Source: an uncultured Oscillospiraceae bacterium
Lineage (GTDB): Bacteria; Bacillota; Clostridia; Oscillospirales; Acutalibacteraceae
NCBI GenBank assembly: GCA_900539845.1
Contig: UQDP01000023.1
Location: forward strand, 1-28,594
DNA length: 28,594 bases
Reading direction: 5' to 3'
Positions 14,875 to 23,268 of this stretch are shown piece by piece; positions within the stretch are counted from its first letter, which is position 1, and each line of letters begins with the position of its first letter. The position numbers and the translations under genes are program-made. The notes under the pieces are model-generated. The model saw nothing but the letters and a program-made list of their open reading frames with translations, was not told where the DNA came from and made no database searches.

Positions 14875-16161
14875 TTATTTTTTCGGAATCAGCCTTTCGG
14901 TTTCTCCCATATAAGGCTGCAGCGCCTTCGGTATAAGCACGCTGCCGTCTTCCTGCAGGTTGTTTTCAAGGAACGCAATAAGCATTCTCGGCGGAGCAAC
15001 GACCGTATTATTGAGCGTGTGCGCAAGATACGTGCCGTTTTCACCCTTGATTCTTATTTTCAGGCGGCGTGCCTGTGCGTCCGTAAGATTAGAGCAGGAG
15101 CCGACCTCAAAATATTTCTTCTGTCTGGGAGACCAGGCTTCAACGTCAATGGACTTGACCTTTAAATCGGCAAGGTCGCCGGAGCAGCATTCAAGCGTGC
15201 GTACGGGAATATCAAGCGAGCGGAAAAGCTCCACGGTATTCTGCCATAATTTTTCAAACCACATTTTTGATTCTTCAGGCTTGCAGACGACGATCATCTC
15301 CTGCTTTTCAAACTGATGGATCCTGTAAACGCCGCGCTCCTCTATACCATGCGCGCCTTTCTCTTTTCTGAAGCAGGGGGAATACGAGGTGAGTGTTTTC
15401 GGCATCTCACTCTCAGGCGTGATCGTATCTATGAATTTACCTATCATCGAGTGCTCGGAAGTACCTATAAGATAAAGATCTTCGCCCTCAATCTTATACA
15501 TCATTGCATCCATTTCGGCAAAACTCATAACACCGTTTACGACCGCGGAGCGGATCATATAGGGCGGAATACAGTATGTGAAGCCTTTGTTTATCATAAA
15601 ATCGCGGGCATATGCAAGTACCGCGGAATGCAGACGGGCAATGTCGCCCATCAGATAGTAAAAACCGTTGCCTGCAACCTTTCCGGCAGAATCAAGGTCT
15701 ATTCCGTCAAAACGCTCCATAATCTGGGTGTGATAAGGGATCTCGTAATCAGGCACAACAGGCTCGCCGAACTTCTCAAGCTCCACATTTTCACTGTCAT
15801 CTTTTCCGATCGGAACAGACGGATCGATTATATTCGGAATGACCATCATGATCTGTGTTACTTTATCCGAAAGCTCAGACTCGCGCTTTGAAAGCTCCTC
15901 CAGCTCGTTTGCCTGCGCCTTGACCTGCTCACGGAGCGCCATGCCCTCATCTTTCTTACCCTGCGCCATCAAATTTCCGATTTCCTTGGAAAGCTTGTTT
16001 CTGTTAGAACGAAGCTCGTCCGCGCGCTTCTGAACGCTTCTTTTTTCTTCATCAAGCGCAATCACCTCGTCAATAAGCGGCAGCTTATCGTCCTGAAACT
16101 TCTTTTTGATATTTTCCTTTACGATTTCGGGATTTTCCCTTACAAATCTTATATCCAGCAT
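14875..16161 (-). CDS. serS: seryl-tRNA synthetase (divergent serine-site motifs)
   Basis: A class II synthetase that charges tRNA-Ser. It has 428 residues, the usual length. The long N-terminal coiled-coil arm (about 28-105) that grips the tRNA variable arm is present. Motif 2 spans 262-288 (FRKEKG...RIHQFEKQE), SCSN..DAQARR is at 355-366 and motif 3 at 384-400 (NNTVVAPPRMLIAFLEN). Several positions differ from the textbook enzyme: TSEH in place of TAEV, FRKEKGA in place of FRSEAGS and APPRMLIAFLE in place of VGRTLVAILE. From memory this form occurs in clostridia. It lies 2 bp after parB, so it is likely cotranscribed with parA-parB. No T-box leader is present before it. Confidence 0.95.
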   Translation of the reverse strand: MLDIRFVRENPEIVKENIKKKFQDDKLPLIDEVIALDEEKRSVQKRADELRSNRNKLSKEIGNLMAQGKKDEGMALREQVKAQANELEELSKRESELSDKVTQIMMVIPNIIDPSVPIGKDDSENVELEKFGEPVVPDYEIPYHTQIMERFDGIDLDSAGKVAGNGFYYLMGDIARLHSAVLAYARDFMINKGFTYCIPPYMIRSAVVNGVMSFAEMDAMMYKIEGEDLYLIGTSEHSMIGKFIDTITPESEMPKTLTSYSPCFRKEKGAHGIEERGVYRIHQFEKQEMIVVCKPEESKMWFEKLWQNTVELFRSLDIPVRTLECCSGDLADLKVKSIDVEAWSPRQKKYFEVGSCSNLTDAQARRLKIRIKGENGTYLAHTLNNTVVAPPRMLIAFLENNLQEDGSVLIPKALQPYMGETERLIPKK

Positions 16162-16163
16162 CG

Positions 16164-17012
16164 TTATTCTCCTAACTTATTTGCAATTTCCTTAAGATCC
16201 TCGGCGGAATAAAATTCTATCTCCAAAGTGCCATGCCCTCTTCCGGTAAACACTTTAACCTTTCTGCCCAGCGCTTCGCTGAGTGAAAGCTCCACCTCAT
16301 CATAAAAGCTGTCTCTCCTGCGGCTTCTTCTGTGCACCGGCGCAGCGGATTCCTTTATCTTTGCAAGACGTTCCACATCACGAACCGTCATTTTCTTGGA
16401 AACAATATTGTGCGCAGCCTCACACATCATCGCGTCATTGTCAAACGCAAGCAAAGCTCTTGCATGTCCTGCGGAAATCTCTCCGTTCTTCGTCATTTCC
16501 CGGACTTCATCAGGCAGTCTCAGAAGTCTCAGACTGTTGGCGATAGCGGGACGGGATTTGCCGACACTCGCGGCAACCTCTTCCTGCGTATATCCGCACT
16601 TGTCAATAAGCGCTTGAAGTCCCTCCGCCTCTTCAATGGGATTCAGATCCTCACGCTGCAGATTTTCGATAATGGCGATCTCCATTGTTTCCGTGTCTGT
16701 TAAATCTTTTATCACAACAGGCACCTGCGTCAGTCCCGCCATTCTGCAGGCACGCCATCTTCGTTCGCCTGCAACAAGCTGGTAACCGCCCGCGGCAAGG
16801 GGGCGCACAAGCAACGGCTGCAAAACGCCGTGCTGTTTAATACTTTCCGCAAGCTCGGCAAGGGAAGTCTCATCAAAGGTCTTTCGCGGCTGTTCTCTGT
16901 TTGGAATAATCTCGTTGATCGGCAGTTCATTTGCCGAAAGCATTTCATCCGTTGCATTTTCTAACATCAGCGCTCCGAGTCCCTTTCCCAGGCCGGACAT
17001 TTTTTTTGCCAT
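16164..17012 (-). CDS. parB: chromosome partitioning protein ParB (Spo0J)
   Basis: The ParB clamp loads at parS and spreads along DNA using CTP. It has 282 residues. The N-terminus GLGKGLGALM (7-16) is the usual ParA-stimulating segment. The CTP-binding motifs GERRWR (82-87) and ENLQRE (116-121) are intact. The helix-turn-helix (about 142-166) has the specificity residue R154 in GKSRPAIANS, the ParB rather than Noc type. A C-terminal dimerisation domain follows (about 235-282). It is 38 bp after parA and 2 bp before serS. Target sites are present at 17884-17899 and 17955-17970. Confidence 0.95.
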   Translation of the reverse strand: MAKKMSGLGKGLGALMLENATDEMLSANELPINEIIPNREQPRKTFDETSLAELAESIKQHGVLQPLLVRPLAAGGYQLVAGERRWRACRMAGLTQVPVVIKDLTDTETMEIAIIENLQREDLNPIEEAEGLQALIDKCGYTQEEVAASVGKSRPAIANSLRLLRLPDEVREMTKNGEISAGHARALLAFDNDAMMCEAAHNIVSKKMTVRDVERLAKIKESAAPVHRRSRRRDSFYDEVELSLSEALGRKVKVFTGRGHGTLEIEFYSAEDLKEIANKLGE

Positions 17013-17050
17013 TTAAACTCCTCCTTTCACGAATCGAAAGCTTTTATTGC

Positions 17051-17815
17051 TTATTTATTGCTTTTGATGATTTCATCGGCAAGGCGTTTGTACGCAAACG
17101 ACGCCTTGCAGTATTTTTCGTAATAAATTATGGGCTTTCCGTAACTCGGCGCCTCGGCAAGCTTAACACTTCGCGGTATCATCGTCTTATACGCCTTATT
17201 CGGAAAATATTTGTTTACCTCTTCAATAACCTGCTGATTAAGTTTTAAGCGGCTGTCATACATCGTGTAAACCACGCCTTCAAGCTCCAGATGCTCGTTA
17301 TATAGCTGTTTTACTGTTCTTACGGTGCTCAAAAGCTGACTCAATCCTTCAAGCGCATAATATTCGCACTGAAGAGGTACGATCAAAGTATCCGACGCCG
17401 TGAGCGCATTCAGACTGAGCAGACCTAAACTCGGCGGACAGTCGATGATTATAAAATCAAAATCCACACTGAGCGGTGAGATTGCTTTTTTCAATGCGAA
17501 AAAGCGCTCCTCGCTGTCCGCAAGCTCCAGTTCGGCTCCGGCAAGGTTCATGTTGGCAGGCAGCAAAAATAGGTTTTTGAAGCCTGTTTCTCTCATGATT
17601 GCTCTCGCAGGCATTTTATTTATGAGGACGTCATAGGTAGAATATTCAATATCGGTTTTATCGATTCCGACTCCGCTTGTGCTGTTTCCCTGCGGGTCTA
17701 CATCAACAAGCAGTGTTGTCTTGCCCTTCGCTCCCAAAGCAGCCGCAAGATTTACACAGGTCGTCGTCTTTCCTACGCCGCCTTTTTGATTGAATATAGC
17801 GATAGTTTTACCCAT
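17051..17815 (-). CDS. parA: chromosome partitioning ATPase ParA (Soj)
   Basis: A Walker-type ATPase that works with ParB in origin segregation and, in Bacillus, in DnaA control. It has 254 residues, typical for Soj. The deviant Walker A KGGVGKTT (11-18) has the signature lysine K11, D40 lies in DVDPQGNST and Walker B is IIIDCPPSLG. The start has GGAGGTG 6 bp upstream. A good promoter and a parS site lie just upstream. Confidence 0.96.
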   Translation of the reverse strand: MGKTIAIFNQKGGVGKTTTCVNLAAALGAKGKTTLLVDVDPQGNSTSGVGIDKTDIEYSTYDVLINKMPARAIMRETGFKNLFLLPANMNLAGAELELADSEERFFALKKAISPLSVDFDFIIIDCPPSLGLLSLNALTASDTLIVPLQCEYYALEGLSQLLSTVRTVKQLYNEHLELEGVVYTMYDSRLKLNQQVIEEVNKYFPNKAYKTMIPRSVKLAEAPSYGKPIIYYEKYCKASFAYKRLADEIIKSNK

Positions 17816-17841
17816 AACGCACCTCCGCTTTGATATATAAT

Positions 17842-17870
17842 ATTATACTATATCTAAAGGCAGCAATCAA
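17842..17870 (-). promoter_or_regulatory. sigma-A promoter of parA-parB-serS
   Basis: On the minus strand TTGATT (17870-17865) is followed after 17 bp by TATAAT (17847-17842). The parS palindrome at 17884-17899 lies 14 bp upstream of the -35 box, so ParB bound there could affect expression. Confidence 0.75.
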
Positions 17871-17883
17871 TATTTACGCAATA

Positions 17884-17899
17884 AGTTTCACGTGAAACA
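17884..17899. other. parS site (one mismatch)
   Basis: AGTTTCACGTGAAACA matches the ParB-binding consensus TGTTTCACGTGAAACA at 15 of 16 bases. It is 70 bp upstream of parA. Confidence 0.92.
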
Positions 17900-17954
17900 A
17901 CACAACTATTTTTGTAGAATAGTGATACAAACATTTATTCCCACAAGATATAGA

Positions 17955-17970
17955 TGTTTCACGTGAAACA
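17955..17970. other. parS site (perfect consensus)
   Basis: TGTTTCACGTGAAACA is identical to the ParB-binding consensus. It lies 55 bp from the preceding site. Confidence 0.97.
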
Positions 17971-18113
17971 GATATAAGCCAAAAGTTAGACAGAGCAGTC
18001 TTAATCCTATACATAAAATATGCATACTTTTAAACAATTTAAACATTGTTTTCAACAAAAATTATTTATGAACTATGTTTACGAATTAATGTTTCTATGA
18101 AAAAGCACTATAA

Positions 18114-18129
18114 TGTTTCATATGAAACA
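18114..18129. other. variant parS-like palindrome
   Basis: TGTTTCATATGAAACA is a perfect 16-bp palindrome that differs from parS only at the two central positions (CG to TA outward: CACGTG becomes CATATG). It may be a weak parS or a site for the second ParB-family protein encoded next door. Confidence 0.6.
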
Positions 18130-18191
18130 TTTCAGGCACCATTATATTCGATGATCCGTTATATTATTTGTGATTCACCTTGTCTTATCAT

Positions 18192-18229
18192 AAAACGCAG
18201 AATAGCCCACCGCAAGCGGCAGGCTATTC
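18192..18229 (-). terminator. probable terminator of the noc-like gene
   Basis: Stem 18200-18207 with 18222-18229 (8 bp) is extended by a CCG/CGG inner stem. On the minus strand GCGTTTTA follows, a weak T run. A second perfect 9-bp hairpin (18255-18263 with 18268-18276) overlaps the stop codon of the noc-like gene. Confidence 0.55.
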
Positions 18230-18272
18230 CACGTGATGAAAAGAGGAGAATATGTTAAAACGGTTTCCCGTT

Positions 18273-19100
18273 TTAAGCGGTATTTACATCCGCAGGTTTC
18301 GTTTTTGCTGTTTTTGACTGCGGATTTTTGGGTATCCTTACAAAGAATTCGATATAATCGTCCGTTTCTGTCTTGTTTGACTCGGCAGGTATTCCTGCCT
18401 CTTTCATTGTATTTATGGCTTTGTTAACCGTGTTTACAAAAATGCGTACATCCTTAAATATCTTAACAATATTGCTTTTATGAGGCTTAACCGTTTTATT
18501 TGTCACGGAATCGATATACTCTTCTGTCTGCTGAACATTCCAGCCCTTTTCCTTTATCAGATTCAGGGTTGTCCATATCTGCTTTTCGGTATCCAGCCTC
18601 AGAAGCGCGCGTGCATGACGCTCCGTAAGCCCTTCCTTGTCTATAAAATATCTGACATCAGCCGGCAGCTTCAGTAAACGCAGCTTATTTGAAAGAGCAC
18701 TCTGACTCTTCCCGAGTCTTTTCGCAATTTGCTCCTGCGTCATTCCGAAGTGATTCTGCATTTGATGGATCGCCTGCGCTTCCTCAAAAAAGCTGAGGTC
18801 GGAACGCTGTATATTCTCCAGAATGGAATACACTGCCGACTCCTCATAATCGCAGTCCACAATGAGGCAGGGAACCGTTGCAAGATTGGCAAGGATTGCC
18901 GCCCTGAGCCTGCGCTCACCGGCTATGATCTCATAGTAGTCACTGTTATTGATACGTCTTGCAAGCAAAGGCTGCAAAATGCCGTTTTCCTTAATGGATT
19001 CCGCAAGACTCAGCAGCTCCTCGCTCTTGAATTGCTTTCGGGGCTGATACGGATTGGGAAGCAACTTTTCGGTTGCTATTCTTTGAACTTCCTCGGGCAT
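18273..19100 (-). CDS. noc: Noc-like ParB-family DNA-binding protein
   Basis: It occupies the noc position next to rsmG, as in Bacillus. The ATG at 19100 is chosen because AAGGAG lies 8 bp upstream; an in-frame TAA just beyond rules out a longer protein. It has 275 residues. GERRLRA (61-67) and ENIQRSDLS (95-103) form the CTP-binding region. The helix-turn-helix (about 121-145) has GKSQSALSNK: Q133 and K139 are at the positions that make Noc, not ParB, recognise its own site. The protein starts directly with the ParB fold, without the N-terminal amphipathic membrane helix of Bacillus Noc. A P/K/T-rich tail ends it. It is second of two ParB paralogues here. Confidence 0.85.
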   Translation of the reverse strand: MPEEVQRIATEKLLPNPYQPRKQFKSEELLSLAESIKENGILQPLLARRINNSDYYEIIAGERRLRAAILANLATVPCLIVDCDYEESAVYSILENIQRSDLSFFEEAQAIHQMQNHFGMTQEQIAKRLGKSQSALSNKLRLLKLPADVRYFIDKEGLTERHARALLRLDTEKQIWTTLNLIKEKGWNVQQTEEYIDSVTNKTVKPHKSNIVKIFKDVRIFVNTVNKAINTMKEAGIPAESNKTETDDYIEFFVRIPKNPQSKTAKTKPADVNTA

Positions 19101-19174
19101 TCGCCACACTCCTTATATCTCCTCGAAAGAAGAGGGCTTGTTTCCCTCTCTGTTTAAAACTATATCACACTTTT

Positions 19175-19212
19175 TCAAAAAAAGAAAGGATTTCTCATAG
19201 TGGAAATCCTTT
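19175..19212 (-). terminator. terminator after rsmG
   Basis: A 10-bp perfect stem (19185-19194 with 19203-19212) has an 8-nt loop. On the minus strand a run of seven T lies close behind. It separates the mnmE-mnmG-rsmG transcript from the noc-like gene, which would then need its own promoter; none is obvious. Confidence 0.75.
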
Positions 19213-19236
19213 TGATTTATACATATATTTACAATA

Positions 19237-19938
19237 TCAGAGCGGCTTGGTTGTAATTTTTTTGTGCTTTCTGGGATATTTGCTCGGAGTCTGCGATATT
19301 TTCCTTATCAAAACAAGATTTCTCTCGTCTCCGTTGGCTAATTTCAGATAAACTGTTTGCTCTATATGACCGCCGAGCGTATTTACAGCCTGTTCGCCGA
19401 GCGCCGTTTCATCATCTGCGCCTTTCATTGCTATGAAAAGTCCGCCCGGTCTGACAAACGGAATACAATATTCCGCCAGAATGTTCAAAGGCGCCACCGC
19501 CCGGCTGACTGCGTAATCATAGGCTTCTCTGTGGTTCGGATCGTGCGAAAGCTCTTCGGCTCGGCTGTGAACCGTCTGCGCCACAAGCCCCGCCTGACGC
19601 ATGAAATCCTTTATAAATCCGAGTTTCTTTTCAACGGAATCCAAAAAAGTAATCTCCAGATCGGGTCTGGCAATAAGCAGGGGAAGACCGGGAAAACCTG
19701 CGCCGCTTCCTATATCAATGAGCTTTGCGCCGAACGGCGGCTTTTCAGCGTACAGCACCGAAAGGGAATCGGCAAAATGCTTTACGGCAATCTCCTCCGG
19801 CTCCGTAATCGCCGTCAGATTTATATGCTCGTTCCAGCGAAGAAGGCGCTGCTCCAGAAGCTCAAATCTGTCAAGCGCAATTTCATCCAGCTCTATACCC
19901 ATATCCTTTGCGTATCCGAAAACCGTTTCTCTGTTCAT
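19237..19938 (-). CDS. rsmG: 16S rRNA (guanine527-N7)-methyltransferase
   Basis: Methylates G527 of 16S rRNA using S-adenosylmethionine. It has 233 residues, the usual length. NLTAI (40-44) and HFADSL (54-59) are family markers; the SAM-binding loop is IDIGSGAGFPGLPL (74-87), and SRAVAPL follows in the catalytic half. It overlaps the end of mnmG by 4 bp, as expected for this operon, and is followed by a terminator. Confidence 0.96.
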   Translation of the reverse strand: MNRETVFGYAKDMGIELDEIALDRFELLEQRLLRWNEHINLTAITEPEEIAVKHFADSLSVLYAEKPPFGAKLIDIGSGAGFPGLPLLIARPDLEITFLDSVEKKLGFIKDFMRQAGLVAQTVHSRAEELSHDPNHREAYDYAVSRAVAPLNILAEYCIPFVRPGGLFIAMKGADDETALGEQAVNTLGGHIEQTVYLKLANGDERNLVLIRKISQTPSKYPRKHKKITTKPL

Positions 19939-21800
19939 AATGCCTCCAGAATTATATTAAGCGCGGCAATATCTGCCGGGTTGACTCCGCTTATCCTGCT
20001 TGCCTGCCCCAGATTTTCGGGCCGTATTTTTGAAAGCTTTTCAACCGCTTCAAGGCGCAGCCCCTTTAAAGAAGAATAATCTATATCGGCAGGTATCTTT
20101 TTACGCTCTATCCTGCGCATTTCCCTTATCTGCTGTTCCTGACGGGCTATATATCCCTCGTACTTGACCGATATCTCAACCTGCTCAAACACCTCCGGCG
20201 GCAGGTCGGGCCTGTTTTTATCAACGCTCTCCAGATCCTTATAAGTGATCTGCGGTCTTTTTAACAATTCTATCATTTTGCAGCCTTTTTTTAAAGGGCT
20301 CGTATTGCGCTCTTCCAAAATTTTTTGAAGTTCATCCGAAACCGATACGGACGTTTCTTCAATTCGCCGCATTTCCTCTTTGATCTGCTCTTTCTTTTTA
20401 AGAAACCCGGCATAGCGTTCTTCACTGATAAGACCGATTTCATATCCGAGCGGCGTGAGCCGAAGGTCGGCATTGTCCTGCCTCAAAACAAGACGGTATT
20501 CACTGCGGCTGGTCATCATTCTGTAAGGGTCTGTGCAGCCCTTTGTTACGAGATCATCAATCAGCGTTCCTATATAAGAGCCGCCTCGGTCAAGCACGAC
20601 CGGCTCTTTGCCCTGAACTTTTCTGGCGGCGTTGATGCCTGCCACAAGTCCCTGTGCCGCCGCCTCTTCGTAGCCGCTTGAACCGTTGAACTGCCCTGCG
20701 CCGAACAGACCCTCCAGATCATGGAATTCAAGTGTTGCTTTGAGCGCCGTCGGGTCAACACAGTCATATTCAATGGCGTAAGCCGTTCTCATTACCCGGG
20801 CTTTTTCAAGCCCGGGGATCGTATGAATGAACGCAAGCTGCACATCTTCCGGCAGAGAGGAAGACAAACCCTGAAGGTACATTTCCTCCGTTTCAAGTCC
20901 GCATGGCTCTATGAAGAGCTGATGGCGTTCCTTGTCGGAAAAACGCACAACCTTATCTTCAAAGCTGGGGCAGTACCGCGGACCCTTCCCCTCGATTTTT
21001 CCGCTGTAAAGAGGGGAGCGGTCCAGATTTTCAAGTATGACCTTTTTTGTGTCCTCATTCGTATATGTAATATAACAGCACACCTTGTTCTCCGGCGGCT
21101 GCGCGGTTTCAAAGCTGAACGGCACGGTGTGCACGTCGCCCTCCTGAACCTGCGTCTTTGAAAAGTCAACGCTGCGCCTGTTTACACGGCTGGGCGTTCC
21201 CGTCTTGAAACGCCTGAGAGGAATGTCAAGCTTATAAAGCGCCTTTGAAAGTTCGTTTGCCGGAAACATTCCGTCAGGTCCGCTGGAATAGGAAACATCC
21301 CCTATATATACTCGGCCGCCGAGAAAAGTGCCCGTGGCAATGATCACACATTTTGCTGCGTAAACCGCCTCCAGCTTTGTAACGAGACGCCAAAGCCCGT
21401 TTTCCTCTTTTGTCAGATCCACGATTTCCGCCTGGCGGACGTCAAGATTGTCCTGTACTTCAAGAATATGCTTCATACCCTTAGAATATTCGCGCCTGTC
21501 TATCTGCGCGCGCAGGGAATGGACCGCCGGACCCTTGCCCAGATTGAGCATCCGGCTCTGAAGCGTATATTTATCCGCCGCTTTTCCCATCTCGCCGCCC
21601 AAAGCGTCTATCTCTCTGACAAGATGCCCCTTTGAGGTTCCTCCGATTGACGGATTGCACGGCATATTTCCGATCCAGTCAAGATTGATCGTAAAAACAG
21701 CAGTCCTGCAACCGAGACGCGCAGAGGCGAGTCCTGCCTCGATCCCCGCGTGACCCGCGCCGATGACCGCCACATCATATTTATCGGCAAAATATTCCAT
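19935..21800 (-). CDS. mnmG: tRNA U34 carboxymethylaminomethyl modification enzyme MnmG (GidA)
   Basis: An FAD enzyme that with MnmE installs carboxymethylaminomethyl on the wobble uridine of several tRNAs. It has 621 residues, the normal length. The FAD-binding motif GAGHAG is at 14-19, and PCNPSIGGTSKGHLVREID (47-65) carries the conserved cysteine C48. A second dinucleotide-binding region and the C-terminal helical domain that contacts MnmE are complete. It starts 3 bp after mnmE and overlaps rsmG by 4 bp. Confidence 0.97.
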   Translation of the reverse strand: MEYFADKYDVAVIGAGHAGIEAGLASARLGCRTAVFTINLDWIGNMPCNPSIGGTSKGHLVREIDALGGEMGKAADKYTLQSRMLNLGKGPAVHSLRAQIDRREYSKGMKHILEVQDNLDVRQAEIVDLTKEENGLWRLVTKLEAVYAAKCVIIATGTFLGGRVYIGDVSYSSGPDGMFPANELSKALYKLDIPLRRFKTGTPSRVNRRSVDFSKTQVQEGDVHTVPFSFETAQPPENKVCCYITYTNEDTKKVILENLDRSPLYSGKIEGKGPRYCPSFEDKVVRFSDKERHQLFIEPCGLETEEMYLQGLSSSLPEDVQLAFIHTIPGLEKARVMRTAYAIEYDCVDPTALKATLEFHDLEGLFGAGQFNGSSGYEEAAAQGLVAGINAARKVQGKEPVVLDRGGSYIGTLIDDLVTKGCTDPYRMMTSRSEYRLVLRQDNADLRLTPLGYEIGLISEERYAGFLKKKEQIKEEMRRIEETSVSVSDELQKILEERNTSPLKKGCKMIELLKRPQITYKDLESVDKNRPDLPPEVFEQVEISVKYEGYIARQEQQIREMRRIERKKIPADIDYSSLKGLRLEAVEKLSKIRPENLGQASRISGVNPADIAALNIILEAL

Positions 21801-21803
21801 AAC

Positions 21804-23168
21804 TTATTTTCCCACACAAAATTTACTGAAAATATTGTTTACGACTTCCGCGGTTGCTTTTTTTCCCGTTAGGGCAAGCAGCTCATCCGCCGCGCTGTCT
21901 ATCATAACATTGACGGCGTCAAAAGTCATTCCGCTCTTAAGCGCAAAAAGCGCCTCGTCAACATAACCCAGCGCGTTTTTGCAGCACGCCTTCTGGCGCG
22001 CGTTTGCAAGCATCGGGGCAGAGGCGTTGAAATTCTCCGCACCCAAAACAGAGATCACGGCTTTTTCCACCTCTTTAAGATAATCCGTCTGCTTTGCGCT
22101 GATATAGACCGTTTTTTCAAACGCCTGCTCCACTTCCGGCAGCTTTTTGGAATCCTCAAGGTCTATCTTATTTATAACGGCGACCGCCTTTTTGCCGCGG
22201 CACTTTTCAATAAGACGCATATCATTTTCATCCAGCGGTCTGCTCACGTCAAATACAGCTATGATAAGCTGAGCCGAATCGATCTTCCCGAAGGTTCGCT
22301 CTATTCCTATCTTTTCAACTGCATCAGCGCCGTCACGGATACCGGCAGTATCGCTCAAATGGAGCACAAGCTGCCCGAGACGGACGCTGCCCTCAACAAT
22401 ATCGCGCGTTGTGCCCTCAATATCTGTAACGATACTCTTTTCACTTCCCGAAAGCAGATTCATCAGCGTGGATTTGCCGGCGTTCGGCTTGCCCGCAATG
22501 GCGGCGTCCACACCCTCGGTCATAACGATCCCGTTTTCATATTCCCGAAGCAGACCCGAAAGCGCTTTAACAGCTGAGTCCAGTGTCTTTTCCAGTTCGC
22601 AGGCCTCCAGCTCAGGGATCTCCTCATCCGGGTAATCCACCCACGCCCCCATAAGAGCCGATGCATCGAGCAGATCTTCAAGCACTGCGCCTATCCGCCT
22701 GCTCAGAGCACCGTCGATCAAATGCATAGACGCTCTGACAGCCGCCTGCCCCTGCGCGGAGATCATGTTTGCTACACCCTCTGCCTGCGCAAGGTCCATT
22801 TTTCCGTTTAAAAAAGCTCTTTTTGTGAATTCTCCCGGTTCGGCAGGAACCGCTCCCGCGTCAAAAACCGCTTCCAGAGTTTTCTGCACGATGTAAAGCC
22901 CGCCATGGACAGAAAGCTCAACAACATTTTCGCCGGTATAGCTCTTGGGCGCTCTGAAAACAAGCGCCACGGCTTCGTCGAGCGCCTCACCGTTATAATA
23001 AATGCTGCCGAACCGCGCGTGATATCCTTTAACAACGGTAAGAGGCTTTCCGTCCGCCGGTTTAAAAACAGCGGAAGCAATCTCTATAGCATGCTCTCCG
23101 CTTATACGTATCACGCCGATCCCGCCGGCTGCGTTTCCCGTGGCGACGGCGGCAATGGTTTTTGACAT
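21804..23168 (-). CDS. mnmE: tRNA modification GTPase MnmE
   Basis: The GTPase partner of MnmG. The start is set at the ATG at 23168 because GGGGATGAG lies upstream at good spacing; an ATG ten codons earlier would add residues the family lacks. It has 454 residues. The N-terminal folate-binding domain (about 1-115) precedes a helical domain with the inserted G domain: P-loop GKPNAGKS (226-233), DTAG (273-276) and NKID (333-336). The C-terminal CVGK supplies the conserved cysteine. A hairpin lies between it and jag. Confidence 0.96.
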   Translation of the reverse strand: MSKTIAAVATGNAAGGIGVIRISGEHAIEIASAVFKPADGKPLTVVKGYHARFGSIYYNGEALDEAVALVFRAPKSYTGENVVELSVHGGLYIVQKTLEAVFDAGAVPAEPGEFTKRAFLNGKMDLAQAEGVANMISAQGQAAVRASMHLIDGALSRRIGAVLEDLLDASALMGAWVDYPDEEIPELEACELEKTLDSAVKALSGLLREYENGIVMTEGVDAAIAGKPNAGKSTLMNLLSGSEKSIVTDIEGTTRDIVEGSVRLGQLVLHLSDTAGIRDGADAVEKIGIERTFGKIDSAQLIIAVFDVSRPLDENDMRLIEKCRGKKAVAVINKIDLEDSKKLPEVEQAFEKTVYISAKQTDYLKEVEKAVISVLGAENFNASAPMLANARQKACCKNALGYVDEALFALKSGMTFDAVNVMIDSAADELLALTGKKATAEVVNNIFSKFCVGK

Positions 23169-23230
23169 TTTCTCATCCCCGATCATAAATGGATACATGG
23201 AAACAGATCAAAAAATCTTGGTATAACATA

Positions 23231-23257
23231 AAAGGCGGGAGTTGGATTCCCGCCTTT
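23231..23257 (-). terminator. hairpin between jag and mnmE
   Basis: A 10-bp perfect stem (23231-23240 with 23248-23257) has a 7-nt loop. On the minus strand the following run is T-poor (TTTTATGTTAT), so it may be a partial terminator or an mRNA processing hairpin that lowers mnmE expression. Confidence 0.5.
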
Positions 23258-23268
23258 CCGCCTAAAAA

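Larger units (their letters stand above)
17816..18272. other. parS-bearing AT-rich intergenic region
   Basis: This 457-bp gap between the divergently placed parA 5' end and the noc-like 3' end contains the parA promoter, three parS-type palindromes and two hairpins at its right end. An open frame at 18046-18258 runs across a parS site and the hairpin and is not a gene. I see no convincing DnaA-box cluster. Confidence 0.7.

Noticed and set aside
16495..16508. Partial Noc box (ATTTCCCGG) inside parB
   Set aside because: Only one half of the palindrome is present; expected by chance in a coding region.
17821..18180. Replication origin in the parS spacer
   Set aside because: AT-rich, but without a cluster of DnaA boxes or a neighbouring dnaA.
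18046..18258. Open frame of 70 codons in the parS region
   Set aside because: It crosses a parS palindrome and the terminator hairpin, has no Shine-Dalgarno and reads as low-quality protein.
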